Assembly: GCA_963922315.1 (NCBI GenBank)
Contig: CAWUID010000006.1
Location: 1-62,634, forward strand
Length of the DNA stretch: 62,634 nucleotides
Reading direction: 5' to 3'
DNA from: JAHDBG01 sp963922315
Lineage (GTDB): Bacteria; Pseudomonadota; Gammaproteobacteria; Chromatiales; Chromatiaceae
Below, piece by piece: positions 32,789 through 42,402 of this stretch. Position numbers and translations under genes: made by a program. How positions within the stretch are numbered: position 1 is the stretch's first letter; each line of letters opens with the position of its first letter. The notes beneath the pieces are model-generated. The model was not told the origin of the DNA and ran no database searches. It worked only from the letters and a program-made list of their open reading frames with translations.

Positions 32789-35700
32789 TTATTGCGAAAT
32801 ATCCAGAGCTGGCAGATGTTTGATGATGTCGATCGAGCGGAGGCTGACGGTGATCACTTGCAGCAAAAGCTCTAGTGGGTACCTGGGGTTGCCTTCCGTT
32901 TCGGTTGCCCAGCGGTTGGCATCATTGGTGATCCCGCTTTTTTTGTCGGTTTTGACGCACTGACGTTCGACCACCCAATCAATCGCGGATTTGCCGTTCA
33001 CCACATAGTCATACGCTGCTGCCGGGATATCCCGGACGGTGATGCGGGGGTTGTACACAATCGTGGTGCGGTCTTTGTGCGTTTTGCCGTCGATTTTGCG
33101 TTTGCCATAGCGCATTTTTTCCACCCGGTAATGATGGTTAGCCGTGGCAGTGCTGTCCAGTGTCGCCGGGTAGGGTGTGACTGTGTCGTAATGTAGGTGC
33201 AGTTCTGCCAGTGTGCGTCCGGCCTGGGTAAAGGCCTGGAAATCAGCAAAGCGGCGTACCGGCGGTATGCGCGGCAGCGCTTTGCTCAGGTTATGGGCAT
33301 AACGGGTGCGGTAGTCGGGTGAGTGCAGCAGGCCGTAGATGTAGTAGAACAGGTCGTCTTTGTTGAGCATTTCGCCTGGATAAGCTGCCTGGAAGTGGGC
33401 TAGTCCGGCATCGGTGAGCGCATCGCGTCGGTGGCTGCCATCTTCGTCGTACAAATAACGTGGGAAGCATTGCGCACCTGCTTCCATCGCATTCAGGTCA
33501 GGAATGAGGTTGCTGACCGTGCACGAAAAACCGTTTTTGATTCCTTTAGCGGTTGTCATGATCACCAGGTTTGCTTCCCCGGTCACTGGGAAGAGGCGCG
33601 GCATCTGCAAAACCATTTCATTGAAGTGACGGTTGTAATACAGCCATTGTTTACTGAAGGGGCGGTACAGGCTGCGGATCAGGCATTGCGGTTGGTAAGC
33701 ATAGGTATGACCCTTTGCCAGGTCAGCCTTGAGTGCACGGGTCCAACTGATCTGGGTCGGATCATTGTCGATGAAATTGGCGGCCAGAGATTTGCGTGCC
33801 TGGGTGGTGTCGGCCTGGTGGGCAGCATGGAAGCGGCTGACCTCGTCGTTATAACAGGCAATCATGTCCTGCATGTTGTTGGCTACCATGTGGCGACTGG
33901 CGTTATAGCACCAGGCATCCCGGTTGGTGACAATGCCGAGCGAATAATTGGCAAATAAGGTCAGTGGATCGCCTTTTTTGGCACCCAGCGCAACAAACGT
34001 GTCAAAACGGTCATCCCGCTGGTTCAGCCAGTCACCATATCGATCGGGCACGATGGCCTGCCAGCTGTCGGTCTGGGTGATGCCAGCAACGCTGATCAGG
34101 TCGGTGATTTTGTCCAGCTTTTGTTCGCGGGTCAGATAGTCACCAATGTCATGCAGATGAATCTGGCCATGACAGGTCGCATCCGGGTTTTTGACCAGAA
34201 AGGTGATCGCGATCGGGGCGCGGCTGCCGCTACCAAAAATTTTGCCGCCTTCCTGGCGCGATCGCTCCCCGGCAGTACGCTGATTGCCGCGCAAATGCAC
34301 TATCCAGAGGGAGGCAAATTCTTCCGCCAGGCATTGCCGTAGTCCGTCTGCCTGGTTGGTTTCCAGAAAACCGGCATTGGTGACAAAGCCGATAATGCCG
34401 CTGTTCCCCAGGCGATCACTGGCCCAGCGTATTGCCCGGATATAGCTGTCATAGAGTTGTCGGACTGATGTCGTGGCTGACCGTCTTACATAAGTTGTTT
34501 TGATGCGATCATCCAGCTTTGGGTAAGGGATGTTCTGGTTATTGTCGTTGGCGTTGGTTTGCCCGGCGGAGTAGGGTGGGTTGCCCAGAATCACCTGGAT
34601 GTCGGTGAGTGATTTCTGGTGCTGGCGGCGGGTGCTGTTTTCGGGCAGCAGTTGCTGGATCAGATCGTCTTGTTCGTGCAATTGGAAGGTGTCGGTCAGG
34701 CAGATGCCCGGAAACGGGGTGTAGTCTGCATCACTCAGGCTGTGGTAGCTGGTCTCGATATTGATTGCGGCGATGTAATACGCCAGCAGGACGATTTCGT
34801 TCGCGTGGATTTCATGCTGGTATTTGTGGGCGAGCTGGTCCGGTGCGATCAGGCCGCTGTGCAGCAAGCGGGTGATGAAGGTGCCGGTGCCGGCAAACGG
34901 ATCCAGAATATGCACGCCTGGGCTGCCCAGAGTCTGATTGAATTCGGTTTGCAGCAGGTGGTTGATGCTGTGCAGGATGAAGTCCACCACCGCCACTGGG
35001 GTATACACGATGCCGAGGCGTTCGGTCATTTTCGGAAACGCGTTGCGGAAGAATTTATCGTACAGTTCGACCACGATTTTTTGTTTGCCGGCCGCATTAT
35101 CAATGCCTTCGGCGCGTAGTCTGACGCTGTGATAGAAGCCTTGTAATGTGTCGGTCTCTTTTTCCAGGTGATGTTCGTGCAACAGGTTCAGTATTTTTTG
35201 CATCCCCTGCGAGACCGGGTTATGCCGGGCAAAGCGGTTGTCGCCGAATAACGCTTCGAAGACCGGTTCGGTGATCAGGTGCTGCGCCAGCATGTCGATC
35301 ACTTCACCTTCGCTGATCGCCGGGTTCAGGTCGTCGCGCAGTTCACGCACAAACGCCTGGAATGCTGCACGTTCCCGGTGGTTCGCCGGGTGTCTGACGA
35401 TGCTGGTGATGCGGGTAATGTGAGTGTTGGCGATGTCGGCAATGTCGTTCGCCCATTCTTCCCAATAGGTGCGGCGGCCACATTTTTCGACGATTTTAGC
35501 AAACAGGGCGCGTTCGATTTCGCCCGGCTCGAACCGGAGTTCCAGGTCGAGTTGTGTTCCCTCTGGTGTTTTGCGCACCGGTTGGCCGATGGTCTGGCTG
35601 ACGCGGGCTTGTTGTGCCTGTTGCTGCTGGCGTGTCTGGCGTTGCTTGGCCCGGCGAATGGTCTGGTTGTTGACTGCGATCACTTCGATCTTATCCGGCG

Positions 35701-37660
35701 GCGCCTGGGTCAGATCCATTTTGTTGATCATCGCATCGAACCGGTCGTCATGCGAACGCAGGGCTTGTAACACTTCCCACACCACCCGGTAGGTGGTGTT
35801 GTCCGCCAGGGCGGCATGGGGTGTGGTGTTGGGTGGTATGACGACCGGCAGGATCACGTAGCCGCAGGTTTTGCCGGGTGCTTTGCGCATCACACGTCCG
35901 ACTGATTGCACCACATCGACTTGCGAGTTACGCGGGGTCAGGAACAGCACGGCATCCAGGGCCGGGACATCCACGCCTTCGGACAGGCAGCGCACGTTGG
36001 ACAGGATGCGGCAGGTGTTCGCCGGCGGTTCTGCCTTCAGCCAGTTCAGTTTCGCTTCTTTCTGATTGGCGTGCATGCTGCCGTCGATATGTTCAGCTTC
36101 GCATTGCAGGGTGCCGTGTTCCCGTTCATCCTGCTGATATTCGGCGACGACTGACCGGAATATGCCGGCGATCTGTCTGGAACTGACTTTGTGGGTTTTG
36201 CGTCCGGTGGTTGGTTCGATCACCTGGCAGAAGGCGACAGCCCGGCGCATCGGCTCTGGATCCAGAGTGTGACGGGATTCGGTGGTCTGGTGTTTGCTGA
36301 GTGCCTTCCAGCAGCCGACGATTCTGGCGGCATCGTCGAGCTTCAGGCTATTGTCTTCGTCTTTCAGCAATGCTTGCAGTCGGTCGCTGACATGTTGCCG
36401 GTCCATGGCCAGCACGATCACTTTGTAGTCCACCAGCAAGTCTTGCTGCACGGCGCGGGAAAAGTTCAGGGTATGCAGGTTTTGCCCATACAGATCCGAG
36501 TCATCCATGGAGGCAAGGGTGATGTTGTCTCTTTCGGCACTCGCCCGCGCCTGGTCGCCATAGATGCGCGGGGTGGCGGTCATGTACAGTCGTTTTGCGC
36601 CCCGGATGAAGTCGGCATCGTGGATGCGGACGAAATGGCTTTCGTCTTCGCCAGCAAAGGTGGCGCCGGTGGTGCGGTGTGCTTCGTCGCAGATAATCAG
36701 ATCGAATTCGGCCAGTCCGTATTCTTGCTGCGCCTGGTGGATGACGTGCTGGCTGTGGTAGGTGCTGAACACAACCGTCATATGGTTTGCGTCCTGATTG
36801 GTCTGCATCGCGCTGGCGAGTCGTTGTGGCTGCGTGGTGGCCGGATAGCGTAGTTCGTGGGCGTAAATAGCCACCTGATCATCGCCTGATGTCCGCTTTT
36901 TGCCGGTTTCTTGATCTGAGCAGACCGCAAAGCTGTGTAATGGCGTGGCACTTTCCTGCGTCCATTCGGTCAGGGTCTGCGACAGGAGTGACAAGCTGGG
37001 TACCAGAAACAGGATGTGTTTGCCCGCGCCTGCCTGCGCTTCGGCGATTTTCAGGCTGGTGTAGGTTTTACCGGTACCACACGCCATGATCAATTTGCCC
37101 CGGTCAGCAGTCTGCAACCCAGTCAGGACTTTTTCTACGGCAGTTTGTTGGTGCGGGAGAAGTTGTTTGCGCGGTTTCAGGCAGACAGGCGTTTGCGGTT
37201 GGTAATGCGACCAGTCAATCTGGCTGTTTTCCAGATCCTGCAAGTCGATCCGGGTGACCTGAGGTGTCTGCCCGACCAGGGCGTTTTCGGCATGTTCGGT
37301 CCAGTGCCGGGTGGTGCTGACGATAATGCGGTGGCTGAAGGGTGCCTGGCCGGAGGCGGTGAAGAAGCTGTCGATATCGTTTTTACGCAGCCGGTAGTCG
37401 GTGGCATAACATTTGCACTGGATCGCATGGATGTCGCCGCTGCGGGTTGCGGCAACCAGGTCTATGCCGACATCTCGTATGTCTCTGCCGGTGTCCCGGG
37501 CCCAGTCGGCATATCGCCAGACCTGAGAATACAAATCAGCATATCTGGGTTCGTGGCGCAGGTAGGTACAGATCAGTTCTTCAAAATAACTGCCTTTTTC
37601 GCGTTCGGATTGAGCGTGATTGCGGTAGGTATTCAGCAGCGTCTGTAATGCCGTCGGCAT
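32789..37660 (-). CDS. Type ISP-like single-polypeptide restriction-modification enzyme
   Basis: 1623 residues from ATG 37660; a GTG at 37702 would add 14. Order: an N-terminal Mrr-like PD-(D/E)xK nuclease (GIDLVAATRSGDIHAIQCKC, residues 66-84), an SF2 helicase/translocase with Walker A MACGTGKT (near 193) and ICDEAHRT (near 325), a linker domain, then an N6-adenine methyltransferase with LDPFAGTGTFITRLL (near 916) and catalytic NPPY (near 1023), and a C-terminal target-recognition region. This is the architecture of LlaGI/LlaBIII-type enzymes, which methylate one strand and cut DNA after head-on translocation. All activities sit in one chain, so no hsdS is needed. It looks intact and defends against phage. 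Confidence 0.9.
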   Translation of the reverse strand: MPTALQTLLNTYRNHAQSEREKGSYFEELICTYLRHEPRYADLYSQVWRYADWARDTGRDIRDVGIDLVAATRSGDIHAIQCKCYATDYRLRKNDIDSFFTASGQAPFSHRIIVSTTRHWTEHAENALVGQTPQVTRIDLQDLENSQIDWSHYQPQTPVCLKPRKQLLPHQQTAVEKVLTGLQTADRGKLIMACGTGKTYTSLKIAEAQAGAGKHILFLVPSLSLLSQTLTEWTQESATPLHSFAVCSDQETGKKRTSGDDQVAIYAHELRYPATTQPQRLASAMQTNQDANHMTVVFSTYHSQHVIHQAQQEYGLAEFDLIICDEAHRTTGATFAGEDESHFVRIHDADFIRGAKRLYMTATPRIYGDQARASAERDNITLASMDDSDLYGQNLHTLNFSRAVQQDLLVDYKVIVLAMDRQHVSDRLQALLKDEDNSLKLDDAARIVGCWKALSKHQTTESRHTLDPEPMRRAVAFCQVIEPTTGRKTHKVSSRQIAGIFRSVVAEYQQDEREHGTLQCEAEHIDGSMHANQKEAKLNWLKAEPPANTCRILSNVRCLSEGVDVPALDAVLFLTPRNSQVDVVQSVGRVMRKAPGKTCGYVILPVVIPPNTTPHAALADNTTYRVVWEVLQALRSHDDRFDAMINKMDLTQAPPDKIEVIAVNNQTIRRAKQRQTRQQQQAQQARVSQTIGQPVRKTPEGTQLDLELRFEPGEIERALFAKIVEKCGRRTYWEEWANDIADIANTHITRITSIVRHPANHRERAAFQAFVRELRDDLNPAISEGEVIDMLAQHLITEPVFEALFGDNRFARHNPVSQGMQKILNLLHEHHLEKETDTLQGFYHSVRLRAEGIDNAAGKQKIVVELYDKFFRNAFPKMTERLGIVYTPVAVVDFILHSINHLLQTEFNQTLGSPGVHILDPFAGTGTFITRLLHSGLIAPDQLAHKYQHEIHANEIVLLAYYIAAINIETSYHSLSDADYTPFPGICLTDTFQLHEQDDLIQQLLPENSTRRQHQKSLTDIQVILGNPPYSAGQTNANDNNQNIPYPKLDDRIKTTYVRRSATTSVRQLYDSYIRAIRWASDRLGNSGIIGFVTNAGFLETNQADGLRQCLAEEFASLWIVHLRGNQRTAGERSRQEGGKIFGSGSRAPIAITFLVKNPDATCHGQIHLHDIGDYLTREQKLDKITDLISVAGITQTDSWQAIVPDRYGDWLNQRDDRFDTFVALGAKKGDPLTLFANYSLGIVTNRDAWCYNASRHMVANNMQDMIACYNDEVSRFHAAHQADTTQARKSLAANFIDNDPTQISWTRALKADLAKGHTYAYQPQCLIRSLYRPFSKQWLYYNRHFNEMVLQMPRLFPVTGEANLVIMTTAKGIKNGFSCTVSNLIPDLNAMEAGAQCFPRYLYDEDGSHRRDALTDAGLAHFQAAYPGEMLNKDDLFYYIYGLLHSPDYRTRYAHNLSKALPRIPPVRRFADFQAFTQAGRTLAELHLHYDTVTPYPATLDSTATANHHYRVEKMRYGKRKIDGKTHKDRTTIVYNPRITVRDIPAAAYDYVVNGKSAIDWVVERQCVKTDKKSGITNDANRWATETEGNPRYPLELLLQVITVSLRSIDIIKHLPALDISQ

Positions 37661-37784
37661 GGTAGGAATCCGGAGTGATGACGTTGTAGATGATTTCTGC
37701 ACGAATGCAGGTTCTGACTGTGCTAAAGTAGCATATTTTTTGCCTCTGATCTGTTTCGACTGATGTTTATGACAGGATGTGTTT

Positions 37785-38300
37785 ATGTCTCGCCCTGACT
37801 GCTATGATCGGGAACAACTGCTGCAATGTGGTTATGGTGATATGTTCGGACCGGGTAATGCGCAATTACCGGTTGGCAATATGCTGATGATGGACCGCAT
37901 CACTAAAATCAGTGCATCCGGAGGGGCTTTTGCCAAGGGTGAAGTGATTGCAGAGCTGGATATTCATCCCGACTTGTGGTTTTTTCAATGCCATTTCCCG
38001 GGCGATTCGGTGATGCCGGGTTGTCTCGGCCTGGATGCTCTGTGGCAGAATGTGGGTTTTTATCTGGCCTGGTTGGGTCATCCCGGACGGGGACGTGCCT
38101 TGGGGGTCGGAGAAGTGAAGTTTTCTGGCCAGGTGCTGCCGAGTGCGCAGAAGGTCACCTATTTTCTGGAGATGAAGCGGGTGATCACGCGCCGCCTGGT
38201 GCTGGGCATTGCTGATGGTCGGGTCGAAGTGGATGGTCGAGTGATTTATCAGGCAAAAGATTTACGGGTCGGGTTGTTTACTTCAGCGGAAGGTTTCTGA
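37785..38300 (+). CDS. fabA: 3-hydroxydecanoyl-ACP dehydratase/isomerase
   Basis: 171 residues from ATG 37785, with AGGA nine bases upstream. FabA introduces the cis double bond in anaerobic unsaturated fatty-acid synthesis. His70 in FFQCHFPGDSVMPG and Asp84 in CLGLDALWQ fall at the same positions as the E. coli catalytic pair. NMLMMDRITKIS and FSGQVLPSAQKVTY are typical. fabB, its usual partner, is not adjacent. Divergent from the restriction-modification gene, with about 120 bases between for two promoters. Confidence 0.97.
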   Translation: MSRPDCYDREQLLQCGYGDMFGPGNAQLPVGNMLMMDRITKISASGGAFAKGEVIAELDIHPDLWFFQCHFPGDSVMPGCLGLDALWQNVGFYLAWLGHPGRGRALGVGEVKFSGQVLPSAQKVTYFLEMKRVITRRLVLGIADGRVEVDGRVIYQAKDLRVGLFTSAEGF

Positions 38301-38306
38301 TCGACG

Positions 38307-38343
38307 CCTCTGCAAATGGTTTCGTCCGCGACGTTTGCAGAGG
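38307..38343. repeat. Hairpin between fabA and dsbC
   Basis: CCTCTGCAAA (38307-38316) and TTTGCAGAGG (38334-38343) are a perfect 10-bp pair; CGTC and GACG inside add a small stem. No T-run follows, so it is not a standard terminator. The right arm with following TGCCC resembles the hairpin arm at 2796. Confidence 0.6.
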
Positions 38344-38371
38344 TGCCCTGAACTCTACTAAGGTGAGACTT

Positions 38372-39127
38372 ATGCGTTTTTTGCAATGTAATGGTATGTT
38401 AAAACAGGTCTTGGCCATCTTGTTGTGTGGCTTATGGGCAACTTCAGCATTGACTGCCGAACCGGTTGCCGTGGAGCAAAAAATTCGGGCTGAGCTGCAA
38501 GCAAAGCTGCCGAAACTGTCGGTAACATCCGTCCGGCCCAGTGTGTTATCTGGTTTGTATGAAGTGACGTTTGACACTAATGTTATCTATGTTGACGAAG
38601 CGGCGCGTTATGTGCTGAGTGGTGATCTGTTTGATCTGGAGAACCGTCAGTCGCTGACCGAGATGCGGACGACAGCCTTACGGGCTGATCTGCTGGCGCA
38701 ACTGGATGAGAAAGATATGGTGGTTTTTGCCGGGAAGGACCCGCAACACACGGTGACGATCTTTACGGATATCAGTTGTGGTTATTGTCGTAAGTTGCAC
38801 AGTGAGATCCAGGATTATCTGGACGCGGGTATCCGCGTTCGTTATCTGGCGTATCCCCGGGCTGGCGTTGACAGTGAGGCAGGCAAAACGGCTGAGTCGG
38901 TCTGGTGTGCAGCGGATCGTAATCAGGCGATGACGGCGGCTAAGAAAGGCGAAGAGATTGCGGAGAAGTCATGCGATAACCCGATTGCGGCGCACTTTGC
39001 GTTGGGTCAGCAATTTGGTATCAGAGGAACACCAGCACTGGTGCTGGAAGATGGCCGGGTGCTGCCAGGTTATGTCCCTGCAGAGCGGTTACAGCAGGTG
39101 CTGGAGCAGAATAAACAAGGCGGATAA
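38372..39127 (+). CDS. dsbC: Periplasmic disulfide isomerase DsbC
   Basis: 251 residues from ATG 38372, with AAGGTGAG just upstream. The signal peptide ends ATSALTA. The N-terminal dimerisation domain (IRAELQAKLPKLSVTSVRPS) precedes a thioredoxin domain with the redox pair CGYC at residues 136-139 (FTDISCGYCRKLH) and the cis-Pro loop GIRGTPALVLEDG. DsbC corrects wrong disulfides in the periplasm; LptD (2818) is a protein with such disulfides in E. coli. Two further Cys (VWCA, KSCD) match the structural disulfide of the family. Confidence 0.95.
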   Translation: MRFLQCNGMLKQVLAILLCGLWATSALTAEPVAVEQKIRAELQAKLPKLSVTSVRPSVLSGLYEVTFDTNVIYVDEAARYVLSGDLFDLENRQSLTEMRTTALRADLLAQLDEKDMVVFAGKDPQHTVTIFTDISCGYCRKLHSEIQDYLDAGIRVRYLAYPRAGVDSEAGKTAESVWCAADRNQAMTAAKKGEEIAEKSCDNPIAAHFALGQQFGIRGTPALVLEDGRVLPGYVPAERLQQVLEQNKQGG

Positions 39128-39154
39128 TATTATCGCCTGCTATCGGCATTGATC

Positions 39155-39426
39155 ATGTTTGACTGGTTTGCGCAAACATTCAGTGAAATGCAGATTTATC
39201 AGTGGGAAGTGGTGCTGGGCGACTGGTTTTTTGTCGCTTCCATCGCCCTCCTGCTGATTGAACGGATTCGCTATACGATAAAAAATAATGTTCTGGCCAT
39301 CTGCCGGAAAATACACTCGACAGTTTCGTCACAAAAGGGTTGTTTCTTGGAATTTTGATTATAAGCGGTATGATATGTCTGATTATGTTTTGCGCTGGGT
39401 GTGATCGGCGTGGTTTACGCTGGTAA
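39155..39426 (+). pseudogene. Membrane-protein remnant, possibly sterol-desaturase-like
   Basis: The first frame reads MFDWFAQTFSEMQIYQWEVVLGDWFF followed by a hydrophobic VASIALLLIERIRY, then stops at 39358. Shifting frame near 39330 continues with another hydrophobic segment, FLGILIISGMICLIMF, until a stop at 39426. Two consecutive membrane segments in different frames suggest a frameshifted, truncated gene. The opening recalls sterol-desaturase family proteins, but this is memory-based and weak; the His clusters of that family are absent. It may alternatively be a real 68-residue membrane peptide. Confidence 0.35.
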
Positions 39427-39530
39427 TGACACCTCTCTGTAATTTTGATGATGGCCTGATCAATCCGGGCAGCAAATATTGTGCACTTTTGCATCAGGTG
39501 TGCCACTGGCCGCCAGCAAACACCAGTCGT

Positions 39531-41069
39531 TTATAAGCTTTCCAGAAAATGCAGCAGCGCCTGGCGATCTGCTTGATTAAGCTGAGCAAAACGGTCTCTG
39601 GCTGATCTGGCCTCGCCACCATGCCACAGAATCGCTTCGGTCAGGTTACGTGCCCGGCCATCATGCAAAAAGTAGGTGTGGTGACTGACAGTTTGCGTGA
39701 GTCCGATGCCCCAGAGTGGTGGTGTGCGCCATTCACGTCCGCTGGCCCGCCCTGTGTTTTGCCTGTCGGCTAAGTCCTCGCCCATGTCGTGTAATAAAAA
39801 GTCGGAATAGGGCCAGATAAGCTGAAATGCAAGGGCTGGGTTGGTGGCATCCCGGCGGGTGACAAATTTGGGGGTGTGACAATCGGCGCAGCCACTGGTG
39901 TAGAACAGGTGTTTGCCTCGCAGTACCTGTGGATCATTCACATTGCGTCGGGCCGGCACCGCCAGGTGTTGGGTGTAAAAGGTGACCAGATCAAGTACCG
40001 GATCGGGTGCTTCGGCGTCCCCCAGGTGTGGCTGAATGCCAGTGGCGTGGCTGAAACAATCAGGTTGTTGTGAAGTGCAGTCGCCATAAGGGCGATCAAC
40101 TTCTGGCGTGGATATGCCGATATCGCCGGCAAAGGCATGGGCATTTTGTGCCCGCAGGGTAGGTTGTTTCGCTTTCCAGCCAAAACGGCCCATTTGAGTT
40201 GTCTGCGTGATCGGATCGCGGAATAAAGCAAGGCGTCCGCTGATGCCATTTTTGTCCTGATCATCAGGGTCGTGTCTGGTAATCAAGTCAGCAGGGTGTA
40301 TTGCTTCGATCAGACCGAGCCCGATCATCTGATTCGCAACTCGTGGTGACAGGGTTGTGTCTGAATGCAAGGGGCCATAGGTCAGGTCAGTGATCTGGTA
40401 GTGTGGTTGTCGTAATGAAACGACGCTACCATCTGCCAGCCATACAGGTTGTTCGGTGTAAGTGATCTGAATGCGGCCTTCTGCAGCGAGCCCAGGTATG
40501 GCCTGATCTTGCAACTGTCCGCCGTAGACCGGATCAGGTCGATGGCTGTGACCGATTGGTAGTTTGGCTGCACTTTGTTGTGTGCGCGCCAGGCGCAACA
40601 GCATAGACGTAGTGTCGTCCTGAGCATTGTCTGGCGGGTGGCCGCGTCCGTCTTTCAGGTGGCAGCTTTGGCAGGCGCGGGCATTGAACAGCGGGCCGAG
40701 CCCGTCGGAGGCGTGAGTTGAGGCAGGGGAGGTCACCCACAGTTTACGAAACAGTGCATTGCCTAATGCAAACTGTTGTTGTTCTGCAAAGGTGAGGTTG
40801 GCGGAGGGTTGTGAAAAGGCGTTGCGATTGACTTTTTTGCGCGAAGTCGCTGCGCCGCCTGCCATCGCTTCATAGGGCTCTGCTTGAACGAAAGCTTTGG
40901 TAGGTTGGGTGATTTGCTGTACCCGGGCTTGTTCCTCAGGAGTCAGATCAGTCCGTTCATGTGGCAGGCTTTGCCAGGTTTTGGAGGTTTCTGCCAGGCC
41001 AGTGGCGGGTATCAGTACAGCTTGCAGGAGTATGGCACAAAGGTGTGGCATCATTCGCAGAAAAAACAT
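39531..41069 (-). CDS. Di-heme (DHOR-type, DUF1111) oxidoreductase
   Basis: 512 residues from ATG 41069, chosen because MFFLRMMPHLCAILLQAVLIPATGLA is a signal peptide. Two c-type heme sites are visible, ACQSCH near residue 130 and CADCH in the C-terminal half, with MGRFGWKAKQPTLRAQNAHAFAGDIG between. This is the periplasmic di-heme oxidoreductase family related to cytochrome c peroxidases, often encoded beside imelysin and linked to iron uptake. Starts 28 bases after the imelysin stop. Substrate not known. Confidence 0.87.
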   Translation of the reverse strand: MFFLRMMPHLCAILLQAVLIPATGLAETSKTWQSLPHERTDLTPEEQARVQQITQPTKAFVQAEPYEAMAGGAATSRKKVNRNAFSQPSANLTFAEQQQFALGNALFRKLWVTSPASTHASDGLGPLFNARACQSCHLKDGRGHPPDNAQDDTTSMLLRLARTQQSAAKLPIGHSHRPDPVYGGQLQDQAIPGLAAEGRIQITYTEQPVWLADGSVVSLRQPHYQITDLTYGPLHSDTTLSPRVANQMIGLGLIEAIHPADLITRHDPDDQDKNGISGRLALFRDPITQTTQMGRFGWKAKQPTLRAQNAHAFAGDIGISTPEVDRPYGDCTSQQPDCFSHATGIQPHLGDAEAPDPVLDLVTFYTQHLAVPARRNVNDPQVLRGKHLFYTSGCADCHTPKFVTRRDATNPALAFQLIWPYSDFLLHDMGEDLADRQNTGRASGREWRTPPLWGIGLTQTVSHHTYFLHDGRARNLTEAILWHGGEARSARDRFAQLNQADRQALLHFLESL

Positions 41070-41097
41070 CTTTGTGCCATGTATTGCATAGTGAGGT

Positions 41098-42387
41098 TTA
41101 CTGGAAGATTGCGTTCGGGTTATCCAGACTGTCTGAACCTTCCAGGGCAATGTTGCCCAGTTGCAGAACAGCAATCGCACGTTCGATAGAGGCTGTCTGA
41201 TCCACCAAGGCATCGATGGCACGCTGCACTACTGCATTGCCTGCTGTGTTACCTGTTGCGATCATCTGATCATAAGCTTCTGTGTTTTCAGCCCGTTGCA
41301 CCAGTTGTTGCATCGCAGCCTCAGTGACCTGCAGATCGGCTTTGAGTTCTGCGTCTACTGCCGCATCTTTCATCGCTACCAGATCAGCGATGGCAGGCCC
41401 GCTGAGCTCGCTACCATCGGTACGGGTATAAGTGCCGAGATAAACGTTCCGGATACCCACGGTATCGTAGTAGTGTGAATTGTGTGTGTTGTCCGCGAAG
41501 CAGTCGTGTTCTTCTTCCGGGTCGCCCAGCAACAGACCCAGCTTCATGCGCTCACCAGCCAGCTCCCCATACGATAGGGAGCCCATACCGGTTAGTATGG
41601 TGCGCAGAGCGTTTTGTGTTCCGCTGTTCAGCAGAGCCTGGCGAGCCGCGCCATCGGTTTTCCAGTTGGCGACCATTTCTGCCAGGTCAGATAATAACAA
41701 TTGTGAAGCAGCTGCCAGGTATGCACGTCGGCGTTCACAATGTCCGTGGGTACAATTCTGCAGACTGTAGTCGGTGTAAGAGCGGTCGCCCGCACCAGCC
41801 TGGGTGCCGTTCAGATCCTGGCCCCAGAGCAAAAACTCTATGGCGTGATACCCACTGGCAACATTTGCTTCAATGCCACCGGCTTCCTGTAGTTGATTTG
41901 CGATCAGTTCTGGAGTGATTTTTGAGGTATCCAACCGTCTGCCGTCTACCAGCAGGGATGTGCTGGCAATGACATTGGCGGTATACAGGCTGTTTTCGTC
42001 ACTATCGGTACCATAACTGGCATCAACGTAATCAATTAAGCCTTCATCCAGTGGCCAGGCATTCACACGTCCTTCCCAGTCGTCCACTATCGCGTTACCG
42101 AACCGGTACACTTCGGTTTGCTGATACGGTAGCCGTGCGGCTAACCAGGCTGTTCTGGCCTGTGCCAGTGTTGCTTCTCCCGGCTGTGCCAACAACTGTT
42201 GAATTGCTGTATCCAGTGCCCTGGCGGTGGTTAGTGAGTCGGTATATTTTGCTTCGGCCAGATCAGCATAGTGATGAATGACGGCGGTGGCATCTACCGT
42301 TTCGGGTGCTTTCACAGGACTGACGCAAGCAGTCAGCAGGCCGAGCGTTAACAGGCTGGCCAGTGGTTTGATAATGGTATATCGCAT
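41098..42387 (-). CDS. Imelysin-family (ICMP/IrpA) lipoprotein
   Basis: 429 residues. The start MRYTIIKPLASLLTLGLLTAC ends in a lipobox, so Cys21 should be lipidated and the protein periplasmic. Imelysin signatures are AWLAARLPYQQTEVYRFGN, WPLDEGLIDYVD and GYHAIEFLLWGQDLNGT with the GxHxxE pair. Imelysin proteins are iron-regulated and thought to handle iron or an iron chelate rather than act as peptidases. Sits between the LbtU-type porin (15 bases) and the di-heme oxidoreductase, an arrangement suggesting one iron-acquisition unit. Confidence 0.92.
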   Translation of the reverse strand: MRYTIIKPLASLLTLGLLTACVSPVKAPETVDATAVIHHYADLAEAKYTDSLTTARALDTAIQQLLAQPGEATLAQARTAWLAARLPYQQTEVYRFGNAIVDDWEGRVNAWPLDEGLIDYVDASYGTDSDENSLYTANVIASTSLLVDGRRLDTSKITPELIANQLQEAGGIEANVASGYHAIEFLLWGQDLNGTQAGAGDRSYTDYSLQNCTHGHCERRRAYLAAASQLLLSDLAEMVANWKTDGAARQALLNSGTQNALRTILTGMGSLSYGELAGERMKLGLLLGDPEEEHDCFADNTHNSHYYDTVGIRNVYLGTYTRTDGSELSGPAIADLVAMKDAAVDAELKADLQVTEAAMQQLVQRAENTEAYDQMIATGNTAGNAVVQRAIDALVDQTASIERAIAVLQLGNIALEGSDSLDNPNAIFQ

Positions 42388-42402
42388 AATAGATCCCTTG
42401 TC

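Noticed and set aside
34619..35119. Long plus-strand frames across the restriction-modification gene (also 36191-36853 and 37016-37648)
   Set aside because: They are shadows of the minus-strand gene, whose domains and motifs are continuous and recognisable.
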